Origin: Brachypterus glaber
Taxonomy: Eukaryota; Arthropoda; Insecta; Coleoptera; Kateretidae
Length of the DNA: 64,000 nucleotides
NCBI GenBank assembly: GCA_958510825.1
Contig: OY294051.1
Coordinates: 2,728,001 to 2,792,000 of the forward strand
Reading direction: 5' to 3'
The translations under genes were made by a program, and so were the position numbers. Below, piece by piece: positions 12,875 to 24,427 of the stretch (position 1 is its first letter; each line of letters opens with the position of its first letter). The notes under the pieces were generated by a model. It did not search any database. It was not told the origin of the DNA and was given only the letters and a program-made list of their open reading frames with translations.

Positions 12875-13585
12875 TTTTTAGATTTTTATTGTTTTTATTT
12901 AATTTTTGTTGTTGCAATATTTAGTCATTTTGTATATAGCTTTATTTATTGTATATGGAGGTTTTTAAAATGGTTTAGACCCTTTACCTTTTTTATTTGT
13001 GGGAATGTAAGCGGTCTTCTTTGGGTAATGTTTTATCAGAAACTATGTCAATTTTTACATGGTAAATAGAGATATAAATTCTAAAAGTTTTAACTTTTAG
13101 AATTTAAAAACTCAACCACTATTCTCAAGTTATTAGTTTTACAATTAGAACGTTTTGTACATACAAAACGTATATATTTTTAGTTAAAGACAACATGCTT
13201 CCTAACCCCAATTTAGAGGCTTTTCTTAAAATATTATCTCTAATTTAACTCAAAAACTCTAAAGTTGGACTATTTTAATTCAAAACATTTTGTAGTGAGG
13301 TAAAATTTTGTTCAAAGAAGAATATTTGTGTCTCAGTAAAAAAGAAAGTTAAAGAAGTTAAAATAACCATTTAAATAGCCCCTGTATAGTTGTATTTATT
13401 GTAAATGCCCTGTATATTATGTATATACATATATAAATTATTAATGTGTTAGTAAATTTATAAAATTTTAACTATGTACTGCAATTGTGATAGGTAGCAG
13501 ATTAAAATGATAGATTTTTAGATATTTTTGTACAATTATTAATTAATTAATAGTGAAAAAATAAATGACAATTTATTAATATAAT
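12875..13585 (+). other. run 3' UTR
   Basis: AT-rich sequence after the stop codon with AU-rich element nonamers (TTATTTATT at 12942-12950 and again near 13394). It also has TGTATATA Pumilio-type sites at 12931-12938 and 13420-13427. Such elements fit a short-lived, translationally controlled segmentation mRNA. The UTR end is inferred from the poly(A) signal at 13560. Confidence 0.5.
13560..13565 (+). terminator. candidate poly(A) signal of run
   Basis: AATAAA about 690 bp after the stop codon. It is the best-placed canonical hexamer, but the region is so AT-rich that the true cleavage site needs transcript evidence. Confidence 0.4.
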
Positions 13586-15095
13586 CGAGTCGTTTCAATT
13601 CAGTTTTATCACTTTTTCAGATATAAAAAAGTAAAAAGCGAATAAAATAAATATATAAAATATTAGATTAAAATCATAAACCAGATTAAAACTAGATGAA
13701 ACGTTGCAAGCACCCTGTCAAAACATCGGCACTATTGCACACTAGAGCCATCTAGTTCGCAAATTTAAAACTAGGTGTTTTGTTTGATTTTAAATTCTGT
13801 ATCTTTAAAACATTATCTTCTAGCAAAAAACTGTATATAACATTTTTTATAGGGCTTAAAAAGAGCTTTTATTTAAAATATAATTTTTTGAAATCGGGTT
13901 ATAAGTATGTGAGATATGCTAAAAAACCTTTTACTGCTTTAAACACAATATCTCGAAAACAATCCGTTTTAGGAAAACGTTGTTTATAACATTTTTTGAC
14001 CAATTTAAAATTATCTTTTATATAAGTGCTAAATTAACCAAATACAATAATAATTTCCTTAATTATAAACAGAAAACGCTAAAAATAGGAGTTTTACCCT
14101 ATTTTTACCCCCTTACCCCCAATCGTTTACCCCCAAAACTTAATCAGCTCTTCGGAATACGATAAGAAACAATATGCAAAAAACCGCAAGTCGATATCTC
14201 ATGTAGAAATGCAGTTAGAGAGTTTACACCCAGACGGACGCAAAAATGTTTTTTACTAATTTCGACTCAGAATGGTCTAAAACGTCTAGAAATGTGAAAA
14301 AACGTGGTCAAAGATTTTGACTTTCGGTGAAGATTTCAATACATCCGCACTCTTAGTAGCACTAAGTGCCGATGTCATTTTTTTTAACGCTACTCAAGAT
14401 GGAAAGAAAAAGGTTTCTTAAATAAATTCATTTAAAAAATGTTCAGCTACTCACATAAAAATGATATCTTTATCCAACAAAAATGATTGATTCACCAACG
14501 TTTCGGCTTTTTATTTTCTTTATCAGGGATAAGGGGCACGTATATTTATTCGTAGTCGCGTTTTTGGCACCGTATGATACCCAATTCCTAATAAAAATAT
14601 ATATTTTTATGTGACTAAGACGAATCTTTTGACCCTTCGATAGTTAAAATCAGCGAACAAGTTTAGGCTCTAGAAGAGAACAAACAAACATACATGCTTG
14701 CATACATACAAACACGCTAAAAACATAACCCTGCGTCCGTGTTGCTTTAATCGGGTAAAAAGCTCAAACGAAATACATAGGTACAATAAAAAGCTCAACT
14801 TTACCAAAGGACCTAATAAAATTACCAATTTTAAACCAGGGGTAATTTTCCTAGTTACCTGTTCGGAATAAATTTTGGTGAATAGATTGATGACCCTCTT
14901 GACAATTCAATTTTTTAGCAAAGGTGAACTACCGTTTTAACGACAAATTTTAAGAATCATTTTTCAAATAATAATAATACTGTATCCATCACTTAAAACC
15001 AAAAAAGGGAAGCTGAAAAAATAACTACTTAAACTCAGGGTCAAAGTTGTGAAGAACTACTCAAGTCCTAAATTTATACAACTAGTGGCAACATA
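13586..15095. other. intergenic, nothing recognised
   Basis: AT-rich. At about 14490-14527 it carries one more copy (reverse orientation) of the GATAAAG/GAAACGTTG type motif seen in the run intron. The open frames at 13780-14165 are low-complexity. Confidence 0.5.
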
Positions 15096-15298
15096 CATAT
15101 CTTTTTTCACTACTAGCTTTAGAACATACCATTATTTATCCTGTTTTTAGACTGTGGATCAATTTCCTTCACCTATAGCAATAATAATTTTTTCTCTCCT
15201 AGTAGGAGTAAATTTTATAAACAATTGATTTCTGTCACTTTAGATGTTTCAGTTTTTGTGTAATTTTTACTAATTAAACCCAAGAAAATAGCTTTAAA
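15096..15298 (+). repeat. dispersed repeat, family P copy 1
   Basis: About 200 bp nearly identical to 61830-62034 in the same orientation, including AGCTTTAGAACATACC, TCTCTCCTAGTAGGAG and CTGTCACTTTAGATGTTTC. No termini or coding potential recognised. Confidence 0.7.
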
Positions 15299-15418
15299 TT
15301 ACTTTTTATTTATTAAATATAACTAATTATAATTATTACCAATTAATTCAATCAATAATTAGCTAAATATTATGAAAAAAATTAAAAAAAAACTAAATTG
15401 TTAAACGTCAGTTCAAAG

Positions 15419-15464
15419 TCCAAAATGATCAAAATTTGCTTTACGTAATACTTGAACGTTCCCT
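15419..15464 (-). repeat. solitary family A end, extended type
   Basis: The same 46-bp arrangement as at 4918 and 41488: CAAAATGATCAAAATTTGC, then TTACGTAATACTTGAACG and TTCCCT. Confidence 0.7.
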
Positions 15465-16639
15465 GATGAATTAAAAATAATTTATAAGCACAAAGTAGAT
15501 CATTATTTTCTATAGAAACATAATCTTCTGTTATTTTTAAGGCTTACTTTTCGAATCCTTTTGCTATTTGCCTTCTATTGATAACTATGAAAAAAAAAAA
15601 AAAAAAGGATTTGCCATAAAGGACTCAAACACCGTTTGAAACGAGTGCATATTTCTTGTAGTGCCCCTCGATCTCCCGCAATGCAAAGTTTTGATACGTG
15701 TTCCGTGAACCGTGCACAAATAAAGGACCATGTTGGATAAACACATCGGGTGACAGCCACTGCATTAATCATAAAACTCAGCGAAAGGGCCTCTAAATAC
15801 AGTCATTCTGCCTTCTCAATACACAACGAAAAAATGCAAGCTAAAAAGATGGTAGTAGGTATAGTTTTAAATATTATAACCAGTATTCGGCGTAAACTCA
15901 GTTATGACTCATCAACGTTGAAAATAAACACAGAAACATAGGATTACGGAATAATTTTGCCGAATTATGAGGGAAATTTTTACAAATAGAAACATTTGAC
16001 GACTAATTTGTTACCCACAACAATATTAACTATATATATTAACTATACATACGTATATATATCGGTGTTTTTCAAAGAAAAAAACGACATTCGATTCTTA
16101 TCTTTTAAGAATACGAAAAGTTTTTAATTTTTATTTGTCGATAACTTTTTTCCCACCTTACTCATTCAAATGGAATCATTATAAAAAATCAAGATAAAAA
16201 GAAATAAAAATGTAAATGTTTAAAACCTCGCGTCAACGCTAGAGTCGACGCGGCGCCTATGCGAGTACTGGAAATTCGCCGACTACAGGTTATAAAAAAG
16301 TTTTATTTTACTTAAAGTAACTTTTTATGAAAATATATATGAAAATTATGTAATGTTGCACAAATAAATCTTCTTCGTTTAAAAAGCTTATAAGCTCAAA
16401 TCAAGACATTTTTTTCTGTGTAATTCTAAATAGAGTCATTCTGCCTTCTCTCTATTGAGCTTCAAGAGAATCGCACAGCTGTTACGAATATATATAACTC
16501 CCGTTGAACTCACTCTTTCTGACTATTGTTGTTTTGAAACATAAGCAAGAACTATGCACTAAATATAGATGCGTAAGTTGGCTTTGCCTTGTATAAACAA
16601 AGCATAAATATTTTTTTTTAATTGAAATTTTTGGAAGTT
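15465..16639. other. intergenic, nothing recognised
   Basis: AT-rich with a poly(A) run at 15590-15606. The short open frames near 15575-15941 show no recognisable domain. Confidence 0.5.
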
Positions 16640-17260
16640 TATACTTTCACCCCCTTCCTCCAAATTCGTAATTTCGTAACCCCATAATCCCCTCACCTCG
16701 GAATACCATTACTCCATAACCTCAAAACCCCGTAACTTCATTAAGTAGAAAAATCTGGTTCGGGAAAACAGAACAATTACGTGAAATTTTCTTGTAGAAT
16801 ATAGTTATGAATAAGTAACTGTATAACCCTAAAATCCCATCACACCTCCTAACGCCTTCACTCCGTAACGCCATATATTATAACCTCTTAACCCCATCAT
16901 CCTATTCTGTGGAGAAGTCCGGTTCTCAAAATCATAAGAGTTTTGTGAGTGAAGGTCTACTTTATTATTTTTTTAACCGGACTTCTTCACAGAATAGGAT
17001 AACGGGATTAAGGAGATATAGTATATGGGGTTACGAAGTGAAGGGATTTTGAGGTTATGGTGTTGGGGGATTTCGGGGTTATAGAGTTACTTACCTATGA
17101 CTATGTACAACAAAAAAAACTGAAGAATTTTTTCTGTTTTCCCAAACTAGATTTTTCTACTTAATCAGGTTACGGGGTTTGGAGGTTATGCGGCTATGGT
17201 ATTATGAGGTTAGGGGATTATGGGTTTTTAGGGTTTTAGAATTAGCAATTTGGGAACAGG
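16640..17260. repeat. long hairpin locus (arms about 270 bp, loop about 50 bp)
   Basis: Left arm 16640-16925 and right arm about 16975-17250 are inverted copies. For example, CCTATTCTGTGGAGAAGTCC pairs with GGACTTCTTCACAGAATAGG, and AAGTAGAAAAATCTGGTT has its complement at about 17150. The arms consist of degenerate repeats such as AACCCCATAATCCCC, so one arm is C-rich and the other G-rich. A transcript would fold into a long double-stranded RNA. Confidence 0.8.
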
Positions 17261-18099
17261 GGGGTGACAGTGGTATGGCATAGATGATTTTAGAGGTTTC
17301 AGTAGTTTTTCGGGTGTTTTTTGAGGTTATGTCAAAATCCTGAGGTGTAGGGGTTAAACCGGTTGCGAGTTCAGTTTCAGCGGGAAAAAATACATAGGAA
17401 TATCATATTGGAATCCAAGACATAATTTTTTTTTGTGGGCCTGTGTTATTTGAATTTTTTGACTTTTTAACCCCCTTGTTTTGTGACAAAAACTAATAGA
17501 GAAACAGTGTTATTTTTTTGCGGGATACTGTTCCTTCGCAACATAAGTATACTGTGGTTTTAAGGGGCAACTCCGAGATATATGCATGTATGTTTGGGGG
17601 TAGAATTTTGGGATTTGTATTGATTTATTGCCGACTATTTATACCCTAATTGAATTGGATTAGTATGTTTGCCGTGATTAAAGCTCAGTTTAAACAGAGA
17701 CACGTACGAGATCCGCTTAAATCAAAAATTTTACTTTAAACAAGAATTTTATAGGTAGATTTAAAATGTATTTACAACAAAAATAAAAATATCAAACAAA
17801 AATTTTAAAAAAAATCCAGCTTTAAACAAAATAATAGATATTTTTTCCTATTCCAATTCCCAAAAAAGAAAAAATTAATTACAAAAACATTTTAGCATAT
17901 ATGCATAGCAACTCTTTCGATTCTTTCGGCAATTTTTGAATTACTCAACATTCTCTGCCACTTTTTTTAGAGGCCAAAACCTTTTTTAGTCAATCAGGGG
18001 TAAAGTAGGTGAAGGTGGTGAAAACTAAAAAAAATCATTCTGTTTTTTTTGTCACGTTTATTCAGAATTGATGATTTTTTTTAGTCATTAAAATTCCTA
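17261..18099. other. intergenic, nothing recognised
   Basis: AT-rich sequence with no coding, RNA or repeat feature that I can support. Confidence 0.5.
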
Positions 18100-18365
18100 A
18101 AAAATTTCTGAATTTTTTGAAAAAAAAAAAAAAAATCCAAACGAAAACACTCTGAAAACGCTCTGATTAAAAAAAAAAAAAAGTCCAAACGAAAACATTC
18201 TGAAAAAGTCCAAACCCACTTTGGATCTACTGTGAATCAAGCCTGGAACCACTCTGATTCAACTCTGACAAAATGGCACAAAACCACTCTGGAAACACGT
18301 TGGCAGCAGAATGTTTTCACTCTGACTCTGTTTCCAGAGTGTTTCCAGAGTAAGTTGAAGGTCGC
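18100..18365. repeat. CTCTGA-rich imperfect repeat cluster
   Basis: The words ACTCTGA, ACTCTGGAAAC and TCCAAACGAAAAC recur many times, including an inverted pair around CTGTTTCCAGAGTGTTTCCAGAG. The 93-codon frame starting at 18232 arises from this and has no homology I recognise. Confidence 0.55.
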
Positions 18366-18427
18366 AAGGGGAGTCACGCCCCCTTCTGTCCTCCTCAAAA
18401 AATCACTTAAAACTGGCCCCGACTGTA

Positions 18428-18668
18428 AGGGAACGTTCAAGTATTACGTAACGCAAAATGTACCAAAATTCATACACTTCATACCTCGGTTCTCGCGTTA
18501 TTCAAGGCTGTAGAGATTTCATATTTTGGCTACTCACCTAACACACCCCCTATTAGGGGGGGGTAGCCATAATATGAAATCTCTATAATCTATAATAACG
18601 CGAGAACCGGGATATGAAGTGTATGAATTTTGGTACATTTTGCGTTACGTAATACTTGAACGTTCCCT
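18428..18668. mobile_element. family A palindromic element, copy 1
   Basis: An almost perfect inverted repeat. It begins AGGGAACGTTCAAGTATTAC, and the right end is its complement. The arms of about 115 bp meet at a CCCCCTATTAGGGGGG centre. Two other full-length copies are at 23161 and 25670. The element is non-coding and depends on another source for transposase. Superfamily not determined. Confidence 0.85.
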
Positions 18669-19177
18669 GTGTAGTAAAAGAATGTTTTAAATAAAAGAAC
18701 TTATCTATATTTCTTTTAATGCGATTTTTCTTTTTAAAAATGTACTCAAATTTTTTTCAATTTTTTAAAATGCACGCTAAAAATGCATTTTTTTAAAATA
18801 AATGTTTTATTAGAAAAACGACTTATACCTGTTAAAATTTTATTCTTTAGAATCGCGAAGATTGATGTGACATAAATTGCTTCAAATTAAATCCAAAATA
18901 AGTCTTAATGTCCTAATCCCATGTATTGGCAAACCATGAGAAATTTTTATTAAAGGACGTCCGGAAGTTATTAAAACCTTAATTTAAGATTGATATCGCA
19001 AAATCCCAAACACAGTATGGGAAGAAACATACGTAAAACCATAACCTAAGTTTGACCATTTACCTGTACATCTTTTGTCACTGGAAAAAGTTTTTTTTCA
19101 TTTTACTTTTTTTTTTCATAAGAAAATAGATGAACCGTTGCAAGTGTGTTCCTTTATAAAACATGTTTTGTTTATGT
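18669..19177. other. intergenic, nothing recognised
   Basis: AT-rich sequence between two mobile elements. No gene seen. Confidence 0.5.
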
Positions 19178-19409
19178 CAACGAACTAATAATACTTCTCT
19201 CTAGAATAGGCATTTTATTTGTAAAAACTAACAAAAACGTAGCCAACATATACATTTGTCTGTCTTACTCGCACAGCTTTGTTCTAACAGAGACAACAAT
19301 AACAGTTACTGGTAACTGTTATTGTTCAGGCCTGAATATACCTACTATTTGTTTGCAAACAAACCGAGATGTTGGCGATACTTTATATTAACGGTATGCG
19401 TATGCGTTG
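19178..19409 (+). mobile_element. hAT-like MITE, family B copy 2
   Basis: Starts CAACGAACTAATAA but has lost about 20 bp of its right terminal repeat, ending GCGTTG. The eight bases before it (GTTTATGT) and after it (GTTTATAT) agree at seven positions. This supports an 8-bp target duplication as in the hAT superfamily. Confidence 0.75.
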
Positions 19410-20236
19410 GTTTATATTCTTCTTTTTAATAGAAGTAAATTTTCCTAAAAAAAGTAAATTGATCGGTGATTTTCTTCCATTATTTTAGATTTTTTTCGAT
19501 GTTTAGCTTATTTTTGGTGGGATTATTATCAATTTTAATAGACTTTGTGTCCTCATCAAGATAGATTTTTTCTGAAAATTTGAAATTGTTCGGATTATTG
19601 ATTTTTCGTGCGGACAAAATAAACGTGACATCCGGACAGACAAACAGACGCACAGAAAGGCAGACGGACATTTTAAAAAGTTATTTAGAATTGGATACAA
19701 TAGGCTTTTAGTCGATATCAGTCGACTTTGGATATAATAACTTTTTTTGCATATTCTTCTTACTTACATTAAAACTAACAATTTAAGGCAAAAATTTACA
19801 AATCTATCGGCACTAGCATTTTTTATTTAACTAAATATGTCAGAAATTATCTCGGAAATTATTAAAAATAAAATAGTTTAAGAAAAAAAAAATCAGAAAA
19901 GTCAGAAAAAGTCCAAATTAAAAAAGGTTCTAAAATATGGTTGCATCCAAAATGTCAGCTTAATTAAATTTATCTTAAGCGGGCGCATCGACCTCTTTCT
20001 TTCTTAACTTTAAGGTAGATGCTCCAGCTCAAGATAAATCCAATTAAGCTGAAATTTTGGTTATTACCTTATTTTAAAACCCTTTTTCAAAATCTGACAC
20101 CTTCCAATTTTTTTTTCTTGAAACAGTCTATTTTAAATCATTTATTACATTCAGTTAAATAAAAAATGTAAGGCCCGATAGATTTTTACATTTTTAGCCT
20201 TAAATTGTTAGTTTTAATGTAAAGGGGAGGGAGGGA

Positions 20237-20875
20237 GCCTCTAGTGTAAGATTCTTAGGGATTACCATTGACCCTATGTTAACTTGGAAACCACATGTTG
20301 ACCAGGTAACATCCAGACTAGCAAAACAGGTATTCTGTCTACGCACCTTGAAGGACACTGTGTCCCATACAGTACTAAGAACAGCATATTTTGGCCTTAT
20401 TGATTCAATTTTAAATTACGGCGTAATTGTTTGGGGGGATTGTTCATCCAGTGACAGGGTATTTGCCATGCAAAGAAGAGCTGTAAGAATACTTGGGGGT
20501 CTGGGATACAGGGATGAGTGCAGGGAGAAATTTATTGAACTGAAAATTCTAACATTTCCTTCTCTCTTTATTTATAACTGTCTTCTGCATGCCCATTCTG
20601 TCCAGTTTAATAACAATATCTCTAGAGGTGAGGATATACACAGGTATGACTCTCGTTCAAAAGGTGATATTCGTCCGAAATTTCTTAGGCTTTCAAAGTC
20701 ACAAAATGGTCTGAACTACTATGGCTTCAAGTTTTTCAATAAACTTCCTCCTTCCCATCGCTCTCTTCCAGTGGCAAGGTTTAAAACTATCGTTAAAGGT
20801 TTTTTAATATCGAATGCTTTTTTTTCAATAGAAGAATTTTTGAATTTTAATGTTAACTCTACTCTCTCTGGGTAA
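20237..20875 (+). pseudogene. C-terminal part of LINE reverse transcriptase
   Basis: About 212 uninterrupted codons running in from the truncated 5' edge (frame open from 20237, first Met at 20276) to the stop at 20873. Typical post-catalytic LINE signatures are present: SVRFLGITID, LIDSILNYGVIVWG, MQRRAVRIL and FIELKILTFPSLFIY, with FFNKLPPSHRSLP near the end. The polymerase active site and endonuclease are absent, so it cannot act alone. The lack of stops suggests a fairly recent insertion. Confidence 0.85.
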
Positions 20876-20950
20876 TTTTTATTTTATTTTATCAGTATGC
20901 ATTTCTGCTTTGATTTCAATGCTGGAGTTTTCAATAAAAAATATATATAT

Positions 20951-20987
20951 ATATGTGTGTATGTATGTATGTATGTATGTATGTATG

Positions 20988-21065
<78 letters not shown>

Positions 21066-21066
21066 T
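20951..21066. repeat. GTAT and TA microsatellite
   Basis: Six to seven GTAT units, then about 25 TA dinucleotides, then more GTAT units, inside the LINE 3' UTR. The Tyr/Ile open frames on both strands here are artefacts. Confidence 0.95.
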
Positions 21067-21300
21067 GTTTATATATATTGTGTATATATTTTAAATACTT
21101 AAGTTTTTTAATGTTACTCAAGGTTTTAAATGCCTGAGTTTTGAATGTTGCTTGTATTTCTACTTGTATTATAAAAAAATGACTTGTGTAAATACTACTT
21201 TGTATATCACCAAATAAATATGATTATGATTATGATTATGATTATGATTATATTTATAATAACTTTCATTCGAAAGTTATTATATCCAAGGTCGACTAAA

Positions 21301-21857
21301 ATCGTCTAAAAACCTACCGTGATGCACTTTGGCACAGTTTTTTTTATTTTGGACAAAATCTGTCTTTTTTGGAAGTCCATGTGGCATGAATACAATATTT
21401 TGGTACATTTTGTGCCGTAAAAAAAATCCATAAAAGACCACAAGTGTAGTGATATTTATTATCATGTCTCCAAATATTTATTTAGCAGTTGACATTTCAA
21501 ACAATTCAGGTGTAGATTTTGCCTTTTTCCAATATATAAAGATACATAAAGACGTGAAATTTTTTTGTTTATTCTGTTTTTTCATTCATTCATGAGGTTA
21601 GAGGCGTTACCCACAGTTACGTTTTTATTCGGTTCAATCAACAGGGTCATTCCATGAAATTACACCTTTTATACAAAAAACAATTGGCAATAAGAATAAA
21701 AATTAAGCAAAAGCATTTTCTTATCATTTTTAAGTAAAAGCTAATTTTGGTACATTACGTTTAATGTACCAAAAAACTAGCTTTTACGTAATAATGTACA
21801 AAAACGTAGCTTGTTCTTAATATTATTAATTAGAAGCTTTAGCTTAATGCATGCGAT
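21301..21857. other. intergenic, nothing recognised
   Basis: AT-rich, with one short inverted pair (TTTTGGTACATTA / TTAATGTACCAAAA, about 21743-21775). No gene. Confidence 0.5.
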
Positions 21858-22111
21858 ATGTCCACTAATAACTCTTCCCTCTAGAATAGGCATTTCATTT
21901 CTAAAAACTGAAAAAAGCGTAGCCAACATATACATTTGTCTGTCTTACTCGCACAGCTTTGTTCTAACAGAGACAACAATAACAGTTACTGGTAATTGGT
22001 ATTGTTCAGGCCTGAATATACCTACTATTTGTTTACAAACAAACCGAGATGTTGGCGATACTTTATATTAACGGTATGCGTATTCTAGAGAGAAGAGTTG
22101 TTAGTTCGTTG
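21858..22111 (+). mobile_element. hAT-like MITE, family B copy 3
   Basis: Ends TTAGTTCGTTG; the left end has lost a few terminal bases and reads CACTAATAACTC. Flanking octamers GATATGTC (left, 21855) and GATATGCC (right, 22112) match at seven of eight positions, again supporting an 8-bp target duplication. Confidence 0.75.
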
Positions 22112-23160
22112 GATATGCCACAATAAATTTTCTATATATATTTTTAGTTTTTTTTTTTAAACCAGTTGTTCTATATTGAAACAACAGTGAATTTACATAT
22201 CCATGTAGAATTTTACTTACTTTTACACAGTATTGAGTACTTAGTACTTTTACACAGTCGTAGTATTTAGAATGTGATTTTTTCTATAAAATTTAAAGAA
22301 AAAATCACCTCAGTATTTAATACTGGTACATTATAATGTTAAAATGTAAAATTATAGGTCTGCCTATGTGCGTACCTAATATTACATATTATATTTGTTT
22401 AACATTACATACATTTTTGCATACACAAGTTGAAAATATAATGTAACGTAAATTTTATGGAATGACCCAAAAAATCAAATTTATGCCTTTTGGTGACATT
22501 AATAGATTGTGTACGAGTCAATAGTATATTAAGACATTTTACAAGATTTTATGGCCTTTCTCACAGTAAAAAAACTTATACAAAAATAAAACAACATTTT
22601 CCCTTTTAAAAGCAAATTTGATTTTGCTTAACTTCGTATGGAAACCTTTAAAAAAAAACTGCTTCCCAAATTTCTAGCTCTTAACATAACATAACCTTTA
22701 TTGGTCAATTTAAAAATAATAATAATAATAATAACTTCGTGTGAGGAGTGATGCACTGTTGTCAAATTTGCGATAATATAACGAGTTTTAACGATTTTTA
22801 TTTATTTATCCTTTAAAATATTGTAAACTTTTTTCTAAATCTCCCTGTATAGGTTTGTAGTGTTTTAAAAATCTAATTAATCCCAGTTAGAAATAAATCC
22901 TTTCAGGTTGAACAGCAAAAAGTAAAAAAATAAACAGCGACAATTAAAAAAAAAACTACCTCGTTTTATATTTTAATAAAGCTGACATAAAATTCACACT
23001 ACAAATAAATAGTCGAAGGTGAGCGAGCGCAGTGGTTTTAGGCCTGCCAGTTACTAAGAACGATATTTATACAAAAAAAAACAAAAAACAAAAAAAAAAT
23101 AAAAATTAAAAAAAAAATGTTGATCCTTTACAAGAAATATTTTTGTCACATTGGCGAGTT
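22112..23160. other. intergenic, nothing recognised
   Basis: AT-rich with an AAT run near 22710-22732 and poly(A) stretches near 23080-23118. No gene. Confidence 0.5.
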
Positions 23161-23380
23161 AGGGAACGTTCAAGTATTACGTAACGCAAAGTGTACCAAA
23201 ATTCATACACTTCATACCTCGGTTCTCGCGTTATTCAAGGCTGTAGAGATTTCATATTTTGGGTGTATTAGGGGGGGTAGACAAAATATGAAATTTCTAT
23301 AATCTATAATAACGCGATAACCGGGGTATGAAGTGTATATTTTGGTACAATTTGCGTTACGTAATACTTGAACGTTCCCT
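23161..23380. mobile_element. family A palindromic element, copy 2
   Basis: Same terminal AGGGAACGTTCAAG and arms as 18428-18668, with a shortened centre (GGGTGTATTAGGGGGGG). The right arm carries a small deletion near 23338. Confidence 0.85.
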
Positions 23381-23639
23381 TTGGTGGGTTGCAGCCCGCC
23401 AAAATAAAACAAAAGACTGACTCTTAACAAGTGTCAATTTTAACTTAACATTTCTAACCGAAAAATGTCGCTTTGGAATACAAGCGTATAAAAATAAAGT
23501 TTAAGGAAAAAAGTCATTAGCTAAGACCATTTGAATTTAAATTCAATTTTAACATAATTTCACCAATTATTTCGATATACAACAGGTGCGTTTAATAAAG
23601 ATCAGGAATAGTCAGCAAAATGATAACTTTAGCTGAGAT

Positions 23640-24100
23640 TGGCTAAGCAAACGGTTTTTTTTATCTCTTGTGAGTTCTTTTTTAGTCATCAAAATTTTTC
23701 TGCTAGGGGTAAGCTTTTTTCCAGTCGCCAGTAGGCAAATCTTACCCCTTACACCCCCACGACAAAAACCTCGGAACGCCCTTGATGGCTGTTGTATTTG
23801 TCCCGAATAAAACATCAAACAATCCAAACCAAATTTCTTATTTCCCGAAATAAAAACCATTTCCATAGATAAATCCAAATCCCCTATCCTGCAGGAGAGA
23901 ATATTTCCCCACAGGATCAAATTTCCCCTATAGAAGGCTAATTAGCAGCCTTTGAGCTCGGCGCGTCACAATGGACCTAATCACTAATCAACTTACGCTA
24001 CCTGGGTCAATCAGCTGCGCCCCCTGTAAATATTGGCCGCAGTGGGCGCTTTAATGTGCGCTCGTTGAGCCCACCTCCAACACGAGGGTACATATCGTAA
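23640..24100. other. repeat-free, GC-richer non-coding block
   Basis: This stretch is visibly richer in G and C than its surroundings, notably 23935-24090 (AGCTCGGCGCGTCACAATGG, GTCAATCAGCTGCGCCCCC). It shares nothing with the repeat families of the window. It includes an E-box CAGCTG and two AATCA(C/A) words, and shows no convincing ORF. It may be a regulatory element, but no target can be named. Confidence 0.4.
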
Positions 24101-24136
24101 AAGTAAAGATTTTTTTGTTGTTGATATCAAAAAGCG

Positions 24137-24427
24137 AAAAATAATGTTTTTCTTCAAGCGTACTAAAATGTTCATATTTTATAACTGAACACACTAGTTA
24201 GAAGTGATCTATTTTTTTTTAAAATGAGTTCATTGTTGTACGCCGTAAAAAAGAGTTAGTTAGAAAAACCCCCACTAGCGGCATCACTCTTTGACTTTGA
24301 TGACAGCCATACTTCATACTTGTTTGTTTATTATGTAAACTGGTGGTTGACTCGAAATTCTGTGCAAAAACCTTGATTGAAGTTGATTAAAAATGATTGA
24401 AGAAGAACATATGGTTTGGACTGCGAA
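24137..24427 (+). mobile_element. family L 5' module, copy 1
   Basis: Closely similar to 39948-40178: TTCTTCAAGC, CTAAAATGTTCATATTTTAT, AACACACTAGTTAGAAGTGA, CTTTGACTTTGATGACAGCC and AAAAACCTTG occur in the same order. It runs up to an ATG (24392) at the same place where copy 2 starts its recombinase-like frame. It then switches abruptly into family C sequence at about 24428. Confidence 0.65.

Larger units (their letters stand above)
20222..21257 (+). mobile_element. 5'-truncated non-LTR retrotransposon
   Basis: It contains the 3' end of a reverse-transcriptase ORF, then a 3' UTR holding a GTAT/TA microsatellite and an AATAAA at about 21213, and ends in tandem TGATTA repeats, a common LINE tail type. 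It sits inside the right arm of the 19700-21300 palindrome, so it inserted after that element. It is probably of the Jockey/CR1/RTE kind; the clade cannot be fixed without the catalytic domain. Confidence 0.8.
19700..21300. mobile_element. palindromic foldback element split by a LINE
   Basis: The left arm 19700-19990 is mirrored by 20000-20221 and then, after an inserted retrotransposon, by 21258-21300. Paired landmarks are AACAATTTAAGGC (19778) with GCCTTAAATTGTT (20196), TTTATCTTAAGC (19970) with CTCAAGATAAAT (20028), and GTCGACTTTGGATATAATAA (19721) with TTATTATATCC...GGTCGAC (21268). The centre lies near 19998. Confidence 0.75.

Noticed and set aside
16640..17260. Telomere-like CCCCATAA repeats as evidence of an internal telomere
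   Set aside because: Units are irregular in length and sequence and are arranged as an inverted repeat; they are not a telomeric tandem array.
18232..18513. 93-codon frame
   Set aside because: Built from CTCTGA repeats and ending inside a transposon terminal repeat.
20850..21137. Tyr/Ile/Val-rich frames on both strands
   Set aside because: Created by the GTAT and TA microsatellites in the LINE 3' UTR.
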